DNA from: Paracoccaceae bacterium
Lineage (GTDB): Bacteria > Pseudomonadota > Alphaproteobacteria > Rhodobacterales > Rhodobacteraceae
Direction of reading: 5' to 3'
Length of the DNA: 64,000 nucleotides
NCBI GenBank assembly: GCA_014879735.1
Contig: JACSRN010000011.1
Span: 24,833 to 88,832 of the forward strand
Shown: positions 18,216 through 26,574 of the stretch, one piece after another
Layout of the letters: each line of letters begins with the position of its first letter
Position numbering within the stretch: the first letter of the stretch is position 1
Translations under genes and position numbers: made by a program
The notes under the pieces: model-generated
Databases searched by the model: none
Told to the model about the DNA's origin: nothing
What the model saw: the letters and a program-made list of their open reading frames with translations, nothing else

Positions 18216-19310
18216 TCAGGCATCCAGCGCCCAGGCGTCTTCCCACGCCCAGCCCACATGGACCGTCTGACCCTTGACCGGGTGGATCGCCGCCGAATGC
18301 GCGGCACTTTTCACCACCAGGCTTTCCTTCCCGGCCAGTTCCACAACCGTGCGGATCTGGTCGCCGCAGAAGATCGAATCCGACACCTTTGCAGCCAGCG
18401 AGCCTTCGAACGGCTGGCCGGACATGCGCAGCGCCTCGGGCCGGATGGCGGCGGTGGACAGGCCGCCTGTCACGACATGGCCGGTCGTGCGGGCCGCAAC
18501 CTGGGTTCCATCCGCCAGCCGCAGGGTGGTTCTTTCACCCCGGGTTTCGGTTACGCGGCCTTTGAGGCAGTTGTTGTCGCCCACAAACTCGGCCACGAAG
18601 CGGTTTTCGGGCCTGGCATAGATGTCTTCGGCCGAGCCGAGTTGCTGGACCTTGCCATCGTTGAAGATGGCAATCCGGTCCGACATGGTCAGCGCCTCGT
18701 ACTGGTCGTGCGTCACGTAGACGACAGTCAGGTTGAAGCGCTGCGCGATCTGGCGAATCTCGAACTGCAGATGCTCGCGCAGCTTCTTGTCCAATGCGCC
18801 AAGCGGCTCGTCCATCAGGACGATGCTTGGTTCGAACACCAGCGCCCGCGCCAGCGCCACGCGCTGCTGCTGACCGCCCGACAGCATTCCCGGACGGCGG
18901 TCTGCCAGTTGCGCCAGATGCACGGTTTCCAGAACGGCGCGAACCCTGCGATCGATCTCGGCCCGGGGCAGGCGGCGGACCTTCAGCCCATAGCCCACGT
19001 TCTCGGCCACCGTCATATGCGGAAACAGCGCATAGTTCTGGAAAACCATGCCAATGTTGCGCTTTTCGGGCGGCATCATGTGCACCGGCGCGCCGTCGAT
19101 CCTGATTTCACCGGTTGTCGGATATTCGAACCCGGCAAGCATCATCAGTGTCGTCGTCTTGCCGGATCCTGACGGGCCCAGCAGCGTCAGGAACTCGCCC
19201 CTGCGGATCGAAAGATTGAGATCGCGCACGACGAGATGGCGTCCGTCATAGGTCTTGGTAATGGCTGAGAGCACCACATGGCCGTGATCGCTCGGCGCGG
19301 CGTCGAGCAT
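18216..19310 (-). CDS. Spermidine/putrescine-type ABC transporter ATP-binding protein (PotA-like)
   Basis: A 364-residue PotA-type ATPase. It has Walker A GPSGSGKTTT, Q-loop MVFQNYALFPH, signature [15 protein letters not shown], Walker B SIVLMDEPLGALDKKLR and the H-loop YVTHDQYEALTMSDR. These are followed by a TOBE regulatory domain of about 100 residues. The start has an excellent GGAGGAG site. It is the first gene of the operon, so the promoter and palindrome at 19329-19343 control importer, oxidase and IclR together. Confidence 0.93.
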   Translation of the reverse strand: MLDAAPSDHGHVVLSAITKTYDGRHLVVRDLNLSIRRGEFLTLLGPSGSGKTTTLMMLAGFEYPTTGEIRIDGAPVHMMPPEKRNIGMVFQNYALFPHMTVAENVGYGLKVRRLPRAEIDRRVRAVLETVHLAQLADRRPGMLSGGQQQRVALARALVFEPSIVLMDEPLGALDKKLREHLQFEIRQIAQRFNLTVVYVTHDQYEALTMSDRIAIFNDGKVQQLGSAEDIYARPENRFVAEFVGDNNCLKGRVTETRGERTTLRLADGTQVAARTTGHVVTGGLSTAAIRPEALRMSGQPFEGSLAAKVSDSIFCGDQIRTVVELAGKESLVVKSAAHSAAIHPVKGQTVHVGWAWEDAWALDA

Positions 19311-19328
19311 TGCGACTCCTCCATTTTT

Positions 19329-19364
19329 TCTCGATTATCGAGATTGCTTATTATATATTGAGAA
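19329..19364 (-). promoter_or_regulatory. Promoter and 15-bp palindromic operator of the importer operon
   Basis: On the minus strand a TATAAT-like -10 within the AT-rich stretch around 19346-19364 is followed at once by the perfect palindrome TCTCGATTATCGAGA (19329-19343, 7+1+7). The palindrome is centred near the expected transcription start, a repressor-type placement. The binder is not known; the IclR protein of this operon is one candidate. No good -35 was seen. Confidence 0.55.
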
Positions 19365-19721
19365 TAATGTGGAGGAGGGATGGCCTGTGTCAAGCCTTTC
19401 GTTCCCGGCAAAAGTGTCTTTTGCCGAAAGCCGAAGCATCATAGGCAAGCGATTGTTTTAACGTTATATTGTAGACCGAACGGCGAATAAATCCCGGCTT
19501 GACACCGTTCCGGGGGCCAGACTTTTTCAGGATGCCCCTTCACCGGACGATTCGTGATACCCGCTTTGGCCGATGATTCCGCCCCTGCCAATGGGCCGGG
19601 CGGCAGCGGGCCTCGCCACTGCGCAGCGGTCCCCTGGCCCGGGAAAGCCATCAACGGATGTGAAGGAGATGCACCGGCACCGCAGGGTCGGCTGCGCCGC
19701 CGGATGCCCGGGCGCGCGCCG
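19365..19721. other. Non-coding gap with a terminator-like hairpin
   Basis: About 350 bases between the importer promoter and the LacI stop, with no convincing gene. Perfect 9-bp arms CGGCAAAAG (19406-19414) and CTTTTGCCG (19418-19426) with a 3-nt loop could end the LacI transcript or act as a protein site. The stretch 19440-19480 is AT-rich and contains TAACGTTA, function unknown. Confidence 0.45.
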
Positions 19722-20825
19722 TCAGACCGCGGGATCGAGCACCCGGCGCAGGACCGACCCGCGACTGATCAGTTCGGCCGGCAGCAGTACGGTTCGCGGC
19801 GGACAATTCTCGCCCTGGATCCGCTCCAAAAGCATGCGGGCCGCAGCCTCGCCCATGGCCAGACGGGGTTGCGACATCGTGCTGATCCCCGGCTGCATGA
19901 AGCTCATCCAGTCCAGATCGTCGAAGCAGACCAGCGACAGGTCGCGCGGGATCGAGAGGTTCAGCGCAGTGATCGCCCGCATCGCCCCTTCCGACATCGT
20001 GCCGTCGGTGGTGAACAGGGCCGTCGGCGGATCGGACAGGCCGAGCAGAAGCGGCACCCCGACCTGCGCCGCCTCGGCGGAATAGCTGCCAGCACGAAAC
20101 ACCAGCCGGGGGTCGACCGCGACACCGGCAATGCGATGCGCCCGGACATAGCCCAGAAGGCGCTGCCAACTGGGGTAAAGCGCCTCGGCCTCCATCGGAT
20201 CGCCCGAGGCGGCGCGGGCCAGAAAGGCCGCAAGGCCATCGCCCTCGTCCTCAACCAGTTCGGCGATGATGCCGATGCGGCGGTGTCCCGCCTCGAACAG
20301 GTGGCGCACCGCCTGTTCGCCGGCCGCGATATTGTCGGCGGCAACCCGGTCGACTGACAGGCCCGCCACCGCACGGTCGATCAGGACCAGCGGTATTTCC
20401 ATGGACAGCAGGTTGTGCAGATGCCTGGCCTTGCGCGTGTCGCTGGGGGTGACGATCAGCCCGTCGACCTGCTTTTGCGCCAGCAGTTCGACCGACTGGA
20501 CTTCCTTCGACCGGCTTTCGTCGCTGTTGGTGATCAAGAGGCCAAAACCATCGGCCTCCGCGACATTCGAGATACCGCGCAGCACCGAGGCATAGAACGG
20601 ATTCTGGATATCACCGGCGACGACACCCAGCGTCCGGGTCTTGCCGGTGATCAGGCCGCGGGCCAGCGCATTCGGACGATAGCCCAGCTGTCGCGCCGCC
20701 TTCTGGACCTGGTCCTTCATCTCGTCGCTGGTATAGCCATACCCGCCCAGCACCCGCCCGGCCGTGGCCGTGGACACGCCCGCCACCCGCGCGACATCGG
20801 CAATCGTTGCCTTGTTCCGTACCAC
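19722..20825 (-). CDS. LacI-family transcriptional regulator
   Basis: About 367 residues. The N-terminal LacI helix-turn-helix reads ATIADVARVAGVSTATAGRVL, then the hinge (YRPNALARGLITGKT) and a periplasmic-binding-protein-like effector domain (LGVVAGDIQNPFYASVLRGI, DRVAADNIAAGEQAV). No ATG fits: the frame is open to 20951, but the domain begins at the GTG (20825) or TTG (20828) behind AGAGGG. It is divergent from the amino-acid ABC operon. A LacI-type palindrome with central CG lies over that operon's promoter, and a near copy lies before the FAD oxidoreductase gene, so it probably represses both in the absence of inducer. Confidence 0.92.
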   Translation of the reverse strand: MVRNKATIADVARVAGVSTATAGRVLGGYGYTSDEMKDQVQKAARQLGYRPNALARGLITGKTRTLGVVAGDIQNPFYASVLRGISNVAEADGFGLLITNSDESRSKEVQSVELLAQKQVDGLIVTPSDTRKARHLHNLLSMEIPLVLIDRAVAGLSVDRVAADNIAAGEQAVRHLFEAGHRRIGIIAELVEDEGDGLAAFLARAASGDPMEAEALYPSWQRLLGYVRAHRIAGVAVDPRLVFRAGSYSAEAAQVGVPLLLGLSDPPTALFTTDGTMSEGAMRAITALNLSIPRDLSLVCFDDLDWMSFMQPGISTMSQPRLAMGEAAARMLLERIQGENCPPRTVLLPAELISRGSVLRRVLDPAV

Positions 20826-20976
20826 CAATTGCCATTCCCTCTCACATCTGCGGGCACACCGCGCAGAATCACCTTGCGGTATTTCTGCCGGCCGACAGGG
20901 CGTCCGCGACGCAGATCTGTCATTTCCGCCGCCATTTTCAACGAAAATCAACGCAGTAGCAACGGATCGAAAACTC

Positions 20977-21021
20977 TTGACGCAGGGGCCGCAACGATAT
21001 CAGATATATGAGAACGTTCTC
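20977..21021 (+). promoter_or_regulatory. Promoter and LacI-type operator of the amino-acid ABC operon
   Basis: A -35 TTGACG (20977-20982) is followed 17-19 bases later by a weak -10 (TCAGAT/AGATAT). The perfect 12-bp palindrome GAGAACGTTCTC (21010-21021) covers the expected start of transcription. A palindrome with central CG is the classic LacI/GalR operator shape. GCGAACGTTCTC at 26506-26517 differs at one base. Confidence 0.65.
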
Positions 21022-21094
21022 TGTTCATTGCTGTCAATGGGATACAGGGGAACGGAATCGCGGGCGGCCTGCCCGCCCGAAGAGGAGGATACCC

Positions 21095-21937
21095 ATGCTG
21101 AGAACTGTTCTGACCGGTCCCATTCTCGCCATGGTGCTGGCAATGCCCGCCATGGCCGACGTCATTCCCGCGCTGCACGACGCGCTGCCGCAGGAATACA
21201 AGGACAACGGCATCAAGGCGGCTGTGTTCAACGACTGGGCACCCGATGAATATCTCGATTCCGATGGCCAGCTGAAGGGCTGGAGCGTGGATATCGCCAA
21301 GGAGATGGAGGAGCGCCTCGGCGTGCCGTTCACCTTCGAGGGCACCAGCTTCGACGCGATCATTCCCGGCATCCAGTCCAAGCGGTTCGACGCGGGCTTC
21401 TCCTCCTTCGGCACCACCGAAGAACGACTGAAGACGATGGATTTCGTGGCACAGCGCAAGATCGGCACCTCCTTCGGCTATCCGATGGACAGCAAGCTGG
21501 ACATCAAGACCGCGACCGACGCCTGCGGCATTACCGTCGCGGTGCTGAACGGCTCGTGGGACGTCGGGCTGCTGGAAAAGCTGAACGCCAATGAATGCAA
21601 GGACAACCTGATCGTCCTGCAGACCCATGGCACACAGGCGCAGGCCGAGCTGGCCGTGCGTTCCGGCCGGGCCGAGGCCACCGTGGCCGCTTCGGTCAAA
21701 CTGTCCTACATGGCCAGCCAGACCGGCGACCTGAAGGTCTCGGAACTGGTGCTCGATCCGGTGAACAGCTGCATCGGCCTGCGCAAGGGCGATCCGCTGG
21801 GCCAGGTGATGGCCGATACGATCCAGAGCATGATCGACGACGGCACCTACAAGGAAATCATGGCGAAATGGGGCATTGACGATTCCGGCATGCTGACCAA
21901 GGCGCTTCTCATCACCGAGAAGAACCCCGACCTCTGA
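21095..21937 (+). CDS. Polar amino-acid-type ABC transporter binding protein
   Basis: A 280-residue SBP_bac_3 protein. The signal peptide ends AMPAMA|DVIPA, the ligand strand follows with KGWSVDIAKEMEERLG, then FDAIIPGIQSKRFDAGFSSF and the second lobe with a ATVAASVKLSYMA stretch. The start at 21095 follows AGAGGAGGA; the frame extends upstream without support. Relatives bind amino acids, but also opines and glucosylated amino acids. The nearby FrlB- and FrlC-like genes make a glycated amino acid a reasonable inferred ligand. Confidence 0.9.
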   Translation: MLRTVLTGPILAMVLAMPAMADVIPALHDALPQEYKDNGIKAAVFNDWAPDEYLDSDGQLKGWSVDIAKEMEERLGVPFTFEGTSFDAIIPGIQSKRFDAGFSSFGTTEERLKTMDFVAQRKIGTSFGYPMDSKLDIKTATDACGITVAVLNGSWDVGLLEKLNANECKDNLIVLQTHGTQAQAELAVRSGRAEATVAASVKLSYMASQTGDLKVSELVLDPVNSCIGLRKGDPLGQVMADTIQSMIDDGTYKEIMAKWGIDDSGMLTKALLITEKNPDL

Positions 21938-21945
21938 TTTCCTGT

Positions 21946-21981
21946 CCCGGCCCGGATGCTCCCCCGGGTCGGGGCTCTTTT
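21946..21981 (+). terminator. Intercistronic terminator/attenuator
   Basis: A 10-bp stem with one G-T pair (arms 21946-21955 and 21964-21973, CCCGGCCCGG against CCGGGTCGGG) is followed by GCTCTTTT. It lies between the binding-protein stop and the permease start, where a partial terminator would keep the binding protein in excess. Confidence 0.65.
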
Positions 21982-22004
21982 GTGACCGTTCAGAAGGACA
22001 GCAC

Positions 22005-22943
22005 ATGTCGCAGGACCCCGCCCATCGCCCGTCGATCCATGACGTCAAGCCGATTGCCGTGCCCAAGATCGGGCATTGGATCGGCGGGACGTTCCTGACG
22101 CTCATGGGGGTGGTCTTCCTGCAGGTCCTGATCACCAACAAGAACATGCAATGGACGGTCGTTGCCGAATACCTGTTCAACGGCGCGATCCTGCGCGGGC
22201 TTGGCATGACGCTGGTGCTGACCGTGCTGGCCATGGTGCTGGGCCTGGCCATCGGTATCGTCCTTGCGATCATGCGCCTGTCCGGCAGCCAGGTTTTCCG
22301 GGCCGCAAGCTGGGGCTGGATCTGGTTCTTCCGCGGTGTCCCGCCGCTGGTGCAGATGATCTTCTGGTACAACCTGGCCCTGCTGCTGCCCGAGATTTCC
22401 ATCGGCATCCCCTTTGACGGGCCGAAGCTGTTTTCCTGGCCGACGAATGACCTGATCACCCCGTTCAGCGCCGCAATCATGGGCCTTGCCTTCACCGAAA
22501 GCGCCTATGCCGCCGAAATGATCCGGGCGGGTATCCAGGCCGTCAGCACCGGCCAGACCGAAGCCTCGGCAACCCTGGGAATGACGCGCGGGCAGTCCCT
22601 GCGCCGGATCGTGCTGCCGCAGGCATTGCGCATCGTTATCCCGCCGATCGGCAACGACACGATCTCGATGCTGAAATTCACCTCGCTGGTCTCGGTGCTA
22701 GCGCTGCCCGACCTGCTCTACTCGGCGCAGATGGTCTATGCCCGGACCTACCAGACCGTTCCGCTGCTGGTGGTGGCCACGATCTGGTATCTGGTGCTGA
22801 CCACGATCCTGACCGTGCTGGAGCATTCGGTCGAGCATCGTCTCAAATCCGATTTTCGCGGCACGAAGCCCCACAAGACGCGCAAGGCCGCAGGCCTTCT
22901 GCCCCGTCGGCTGTTTGCCGCCCAGAACGAGGGCGCGAAATGA
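22005..22943 (+). CDS. Polar amino-acid-type ABC transporter permease
   Basis: A 312-residue HisM/GlnP-type permease. The family motif is seen as [18 protein letters not shown], and the EAA loop as [25 protein letters not shown]. The N-terminal about 60 residues before the conserved core are longer than in minimal relatives and include one membrane segment. Only one permease gene is present, so it should work as a homodimer. It overlaps the ATPase start by four bases. Confidence 0.92.
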   Translation: MSQDPAHRPSIHDVKPIAVPKIGHWIGGTFLTLMGVVFLQVLITNKNMQWTVVAEYLFNGAILRGLGMTLVLTVLAMVLGLAIGIVLAIMRLSGSQVFRAASWGWIWFFRGVPPLVQMIFWYNLALLLPEISIGIPFDGPKLFSWPTNDLITPFSAAIMGLAFTESAYAAEMIRAGIQAVSTGQTEASATLGMTRGQSLRRIVLPQALRIVIPPIGNDTISMLKFTSLVSVLALPDLLYSAQMVYARTYQTVPLLVVATIWYLVLTTILTVLEHSVEHRLKSDFRGTKPHKTRKAAGLLPRRLFAAQNEGAK

Positions 22944-23716
22944 CTGAAGCTCCGCTGCTGAAAGTCGAGCGACTGCACAAGAGTTTTGCCGCGCATGAGG
23001 TGCTTGCCGGCATTGACCTGGCCGTGAACCGCGGCGATGTCACCTGCATCGTCGGCCCCTCCGGCTCTGGCAAGAGCACATTGCTGCGCTGCCTCAACTA
23101 TCTTGAAAAGCCAACCAGCGGCGCGGTCTACCTGAACGGCGAGCCGGTCGGCGTTCGCTGGAAGGGCAACAAGCTCTATGAGATGACCTTCAACGAACTG
23201 GCGCGGCAGCGGCAGAAAATGGGAATGGTGTTCCAGGGTTTTCACCTGTTTCCGCACAAGACCGCGCTGGAAAACATCATCGAGGCGCCGATCGTGGTCA
23301 AGCGATGCCCGCGCGCGCAGGCCGTCGAAGAGGCTATGCATCTGTTGGAACGGGTCGGGATGCAGGACCGCGCCGACTATTATCCGGCGCAGTTGTCAGG
23401 CGGCCAGCAGCAGCGCGCCGCCATCGCCCGGTCTCTGGCGATGAAGCCGGATGTGATGCTGTTCGACGAGCCGACCTCCGCACTCGACCCCGAACTGGTG
23501 GGCGAGGTGCTGGCCGTCATGCGCCAGCTTGCAAACGACGGCATGACCATGGTGGTGGTCACGCATGAGATGGGTTTTGCCCGCGACGTCGCCGATCACC
23601 TGATCTTCATGGATGGCGGCGTGATCGTTGAGCAGGGCCCCCCGCGCGAGGTGCTGACGCGACCGCAGCACGACCGCACCCGGGCCTTCCTTGCCCGCGT
23701 GCTGGCCGAGGGCTGA
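22940..23716 (+). CDS. Polar amino-acid-type ABC transporter ATP-binding protein
   Basis: A 258-residue HisP/GlnQ-type ATPase. It has Walker [11 protein letters not shown]-loop [13 protein letters not shown], signature [15 protein letters not shown], Walker [12 protein letters not shown] and H-loop VVVTHEMGF. About 20 residues are inserted between the Walker A region and the Q-loop ([16 protein letters not shown]), as in some amino-acid ATPases. It ends two bases before the convergent cyclodeaminase-family gene, with no room for a separate terminator. Confidence 0.94.
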   Translation: MTEAPLLKVERLHKSFAAHEVLAGIDLAVNRGDVTCIVGPSGSGKSTLLRCLNYLEKPTSGAVYLNGEPVGVRWKGNKLYEMTFNELARQRQKMGMVFQGFHLFPHKTALENIIEAPIVVKRCPRAQAVEEAMHLLERVGMQDRADYYPAQLSGGQQQRAAIARSLAMKPDVMLFDEPTSALDPELVGEVLAVMRQLANDGMTMVVVTHEMGFARDVADHLIFMDGGVIVEQGPPREVLTRPQHDRTRAFLARVLAEG

Positions 23717-23718
23717 GG

Positions 23719-24669
23719 TCAGGCGGAGATCAGAGCGGGCGCCGCCATGAGCGCGGCGGCGGTGAACAGGTCAAGATGCGCGCCACCGTTGTTCTTGAAC
23801 ACGGTGATCTGCTCGTCCGAACTGCGCCCCGGCACCCTGCCCTGCACCAGATCGAAAAGATCGGCCCGCACCGCATCCCAGGTGATCGCGCCCGAGGCGA
23901 CGGCCTGCGAAAGATCGCCGCCGTTCTTCATGTTGTCGCGGCTGTCGACAAAGATCGCCCCCCGCGCCAGCGCCGCATCATCGGCCTCCCGCAGGCTGGG
24001 CAGGTAGGCTCCGACAAGGTCGAGGTGGCTGCCTGGCCGCAGCAGGGCACCCTTGACCAGCGCACGGTCCGACATGGTGACGCAGGACACGATGTCGGCC
24101 TGCGCAACAGCGGCGTCCAAATCATCGGCGACGGCGGCGTCGAACCCCTGGCGCCGCAGGGTTTCCACCACCGCCTGCGCACGCGCCGCGGTCCGGTTCC
24201 AGATTCTGACGCGCCGCAGCGAGGGCCGCGCGGCCAGATGCGCCGCCGCGAAATGCGGTGACAATGCGCCGGCGCCAAGGATCAGCAGATCCTCGACATC
24301 CGGCCGCGCCAGGATTGCGGCGCCAAGCGCGGAATCGCCGGCCGTCTTGCGCGCAGTCATCGCCGCGCCATCCGCCACCAGCCTCGGCGCGCCGGTCTGC
24401 CCGTCAAACAGCGCCACCAGGCCCTGCACCGCCGGCTGCGACGGGTCAAGCGCGGCGTTGCCGGGGAACACGCCCACCATCTTGACCACGACAGGCCCCC
24501 CCGGCGCCCAGCCGGGAAGCGTGACAAACTGTCCCCCGCCGCCCGCCGGATCCGATTGCAGCACCACGTCTGAGACCGGCATCGCCCCCAGATGCGCCTT
24601 GCGCAGCGCCTCGATCAGATAGGGCCAGGGCAGGGCGGCGTGAACTTCGGCGGCATCGAACAGGCGCAT
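23719..24669 (-). CDS. Ornithine cyclodeaminase / mu-crystallin family protein
   Basis: A 316-residue NAD(P)-binding member of the OCD/mu-crystallin family. GAGALSPHFAAAHLA is the dinucleotide loop (about residue 130). TARKTAGDSALG is the substrate-site motif, with an extra lysine compared with the common RTAA form. GSHLDLVGAYLP and VDSRDNMKNGGDL follow. Relatives include ornithine cyclodeaminase, alanine dehydrogenase and imine reductases. As last gene of the SIS-GntR operon it may act on the amino acid released from the imported conjugate. The precise reaction is not determinable. Confidence 0.88.
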   Translation of the reverse strand: MRLFDAAEVHAALPWPYLIEALRKAHLGAMPVSDVVLQSDPAGGGGQFVTLPGWAPGGPVVVKMVGVFPGNAALDPSQPAVQGLVALFDGQTGAPRLVADGAAMTARKTAGDSALGAAILARPDVEDLLILGAGALSPHFAAAHLAARPSLRRVRIWNRTAARAQAVVETLRRQGFDAAVADDLDAAVAQADIVSCVTMSDRALVKGALLRPGSHLDLVGAYLPSLREADDAALARGAIFVDSRDNMKNGGDLSQAVASGAITWDAVRADLFDLVQGRVPGRSSDEQITVFKNNGGAHLDLFTAAALMAAPALISA

Positions 24670-24679
24670 GGCGGATCCT

Positions 24680-25390
24680 TCAGGTCTTGACCGTATAGGT
24701 CACAAGGTTGCCGGGTGTGACGAGATGCGACAGGGCCAGCGGTTGACCGGCCATGTCCGAGACAATCTTTTCGATCCGGTAGACCGGCTCGGCAGCCGAG
24801 ATCCCCAAAACCGCGCGTTCGGTCGCCGTGGCGAAGCCCACGTCGATCTGCCGCTCTGCATGGGCCGGAACGATCCCGGACAGTTCGCGCAGCGCGGCAA
24901 AGAAAGAGGCCCCGGTCGAGACGCGCTCGATCACCGGCGCAAAGCGCACCGCATCGAACCAGAGCGCCTCAAGCGTCATCGGCCTGCCGTCGTCCTCGAG
25001 CAGGCGGTCGAACCGGATCAGCGATGCGGCATTCAGCCGGGCCGCGATGTCAGGCGCCACGACGGTGTCATCCCGCGCCAGGATGCGATGCCCGGCCCGG
25101 CGCCCCAGCCCCTCCAACGTTTCGGAAAATCCCGAAAGCGAGACGAGCGTCTGCTGCACCTTGCGCGCCAGCACCAGGGTGCCGCGGCCCTGCTGGCGCT
25201 GCAGCCTGCCCTCGGCGCAAAGTTCCGAGATGGCGCGGCGCAGGGTGATCCGGCTGACCTGGAACTGCGCCATCAGTTCCGGTTCGCCCGGCAGAAAGCT
25301 GCCCGGCGAGAACCGGCCCGATTCGATATCCGCCAGGATCGTCCGGCGAACCCGTTCGTAAAGCGGCAAGACGTCCAGCCGATCCTCCAT
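24680..25390 (-). CDS. GntR-family regulator, HutC/UTRA subfamily
   Basis: A 236-residue regulator. The N-terminal GntR winged helix (PLYERVRRTILADIESG, then LMAQFQVSRITLRRAISEL) is followed by a UTRA effector domain that usually binds a sugar phosphate, amino sugar or amino-acid derivative. It is encoded between the SIS deglycase-like gene and the cyclodeaminase-family gene, 10-20 bases from each. The FrlR-type regulators of fructoselysine operons belong to the same subfamily, consistent with control of this operon. The tandem TATGACGT repeats at 26436-26453 are a candidate target. Confidence 0.92.
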   Translation of the reverse strand: MEDRLDVLPLYERVRRTILADIESGRFSPGSFLPGEPELMAQFQVSRITLRRAISELCAEGRLQRQQGRGTLVLARKVQQTLVSLSGFSETLEGLGRRAGHRILARDDTVVAPDIAARLNAASLIRFDRLLEDDGRPMTLEALWFDAVRFAPVIERVSTGASFFAALRELSGIVPAHAERQIDVGFATATERAVLGISAAEPVYRIEKIVSDMAGQPLALSHLVTPGNLVTYTVKT

Positions 25391-25409
25391 CCGCCGCCCC
25401 GTCCCTTTC

Positions 25410-26411
25410 CTAGTAGCTGATCTTCTTCATGTAGCGCCGTGCCGTCAGCATCTCGTGCTGGCGCAGATCGGCGATCTTGTAGGCGAAACGCCAGAGCGTG
25501 TCGAAGAAGATCAGCGGCGCCACATTGCCCTGGAAGCGCGGATCGATCCCGCTCATGTCCAGGGTCGCGGCATCGAGGACAAGAATGTTCTCGGCCGATC
25601 CGAAGCGGTGCAGGAAGGTGTCCGCACGCTCTTCCAGCGGACGGGTGCTGTCCAGCCCCTTCATCAGGATGAAGGCACGATCCTTGTCCAGCACCTCGAA
25701 GGGGCCATGGAAGAATTCGTTGGCATGGATCGCCTGGCTGTTGATCCATTGCATTTCCATCAGGACGCAGATGGCGAAGGAATAGGCCGCACCATAGCTT
25801 GCGCCGCTGGCCACCGTATAGATCACGTCTTCCTTGGCAAAACGCGGCGCGTAATCCGCAAAGAGCGGCGCAAAGGCAACATGGGCCCGGTCGATGGCCG
25901 GCTGCAGCGCATGGAGACTGTCGATCAGCGGCTGCGTCAGGTTCTCGCCGCCGGTCCGGGCAACAAGGCCGAGGACAACCTGATAGATGCGGGAATAGTT
26001 GCTGTCCTTGGCATCGATCGGAACGCCGGTGGTATAGGGCGCCTCGAAGCCGACCACATGATCGACGGCGCGGCCCAGCGGCGAGGCCGGCTCGACCGTC
26101 AACCCGATGGTCTTTGCGCCGCGCGACCGGGCGAATTCGGCCGCGGCGGTGGTTTCCTTCGTGGTGCCGGTCATCGAGCACAGGATCACCAGCGACCGTT
26201 CGTCCAGCGACCTGGGCGCGCGCGCCACGAATTCGGCCCCGTTATAGACGTCGGAAGGCAGGGGCGAATGCTGGTCGAGCAGGAATTTCGCCGGATGCAT
26301 GATCGACAGCGAACCGCCGCAGGCAACGAAAAAGACATGGCGGATCGCCCCCGCATCGAGCGCGTCAAGCGCCGCAACGACGCCGGGATCGAAAGTGGAC
26401 GGAAGGTTCAT
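25410..26411 (-). CDS. SIS-domain sugar-amine deglycase, FrlB-like
   Basis: A 333-residue double-SIS protein resembling FrlB, the fructosamine-6-phosphate deglycase. Shared features include HVFFVACGGSL, the SMTGTTKETTAAAEFARS phosphosugar loop, YTVASGASYGAAYSF, ANEFFHGPFEVLDK and the C-terminal RRYMKKISY (RRYYGGLVEY in E. coli FrlB). FrlB splits a phosphorylated Amadori compound into glucose-6-phosphate and an amino acid. No FrlD-type kinase lies in this cluster, so either one is supplied elsewhere or the chemistry differs. It diverges from the FAD oxidoreductase operon. Confidence 0.88.
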   Translation of the reverse strand: MNLPSTFDPGVVAALDALDAGAIRHVFFVACGGSLSIMHPAKFLLDQHSPLPSDVYNGAEFVARAPRSLDERSLVILCSMTGTTKETTAAAEFARSRGAKTIGLTVEPASPLGRAVDHVVGFEAPYTTGVPIDAKDSNYSRIYQVVLGLVARTGGENLTQPLIDSLHALQPAIDRAHVAFAPLFADYAPRFAKEDVIYTVASGASYGAAYSFAICVLMEMQWINSQAIHANEFFHGPFEVLDKDRAFILMKGLDSTRPLEERADTFLHRFGSAENILVLDAATLDMSGIDPRFQGNVAPLIFFDTLWRFAYKIADLRQHEMLTARRYMKKISY

Positions 26412-26435
26412 GGGCTTACCTGGGCTTGCTGGTTA

Positions 26436-26459
26436 TATGACGTCCTATGACGTATTATA
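26436..26459 (-). promoter_or_regulatory. Promoter of the SIS operon with tandem TATGACGT repeats
   Basis: On the minus strand a perfect TATAAT -10 (26454-26459) is followed immediately by two direct copies of an 8-mer, read on the plus strand as TATGACGT at 26436-26443 and 26446-26453. They are one helical turn apart and cover the likely transcription start. They could be a GntR operator. No clear -35 was found. Confidence 0.5.
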
Positions 26460-26484
26460 AGATCATGCTCCGGTCAAGCGAGAG

Positions 26485-26517
26485 TTGACAGGCCGGAGTG
26501 AAATTGCGAACGTTCTC
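26485..26517 (+). promoter_or_regulatory. Promoter element and second LacI-type operator
   Basis: A consensus -35 TTGACA (26485-26490) precedes GCGAACGTTCTC (26506-26517), which overlaps where the -10 should be. It matches the 12-bp operator at 21010-21021 at 11 of 12 positions. This places the FAD oxidoreductase operon in the same inferred LacI regulon as the amino-acid importer. Confidence 0.6.
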
Positions 26518-26574
26518 ACATTGCGGCGACAGACGTAGCCTGCGGCAGCTGCCGGCAGGATGCAGGAAAGAGCC

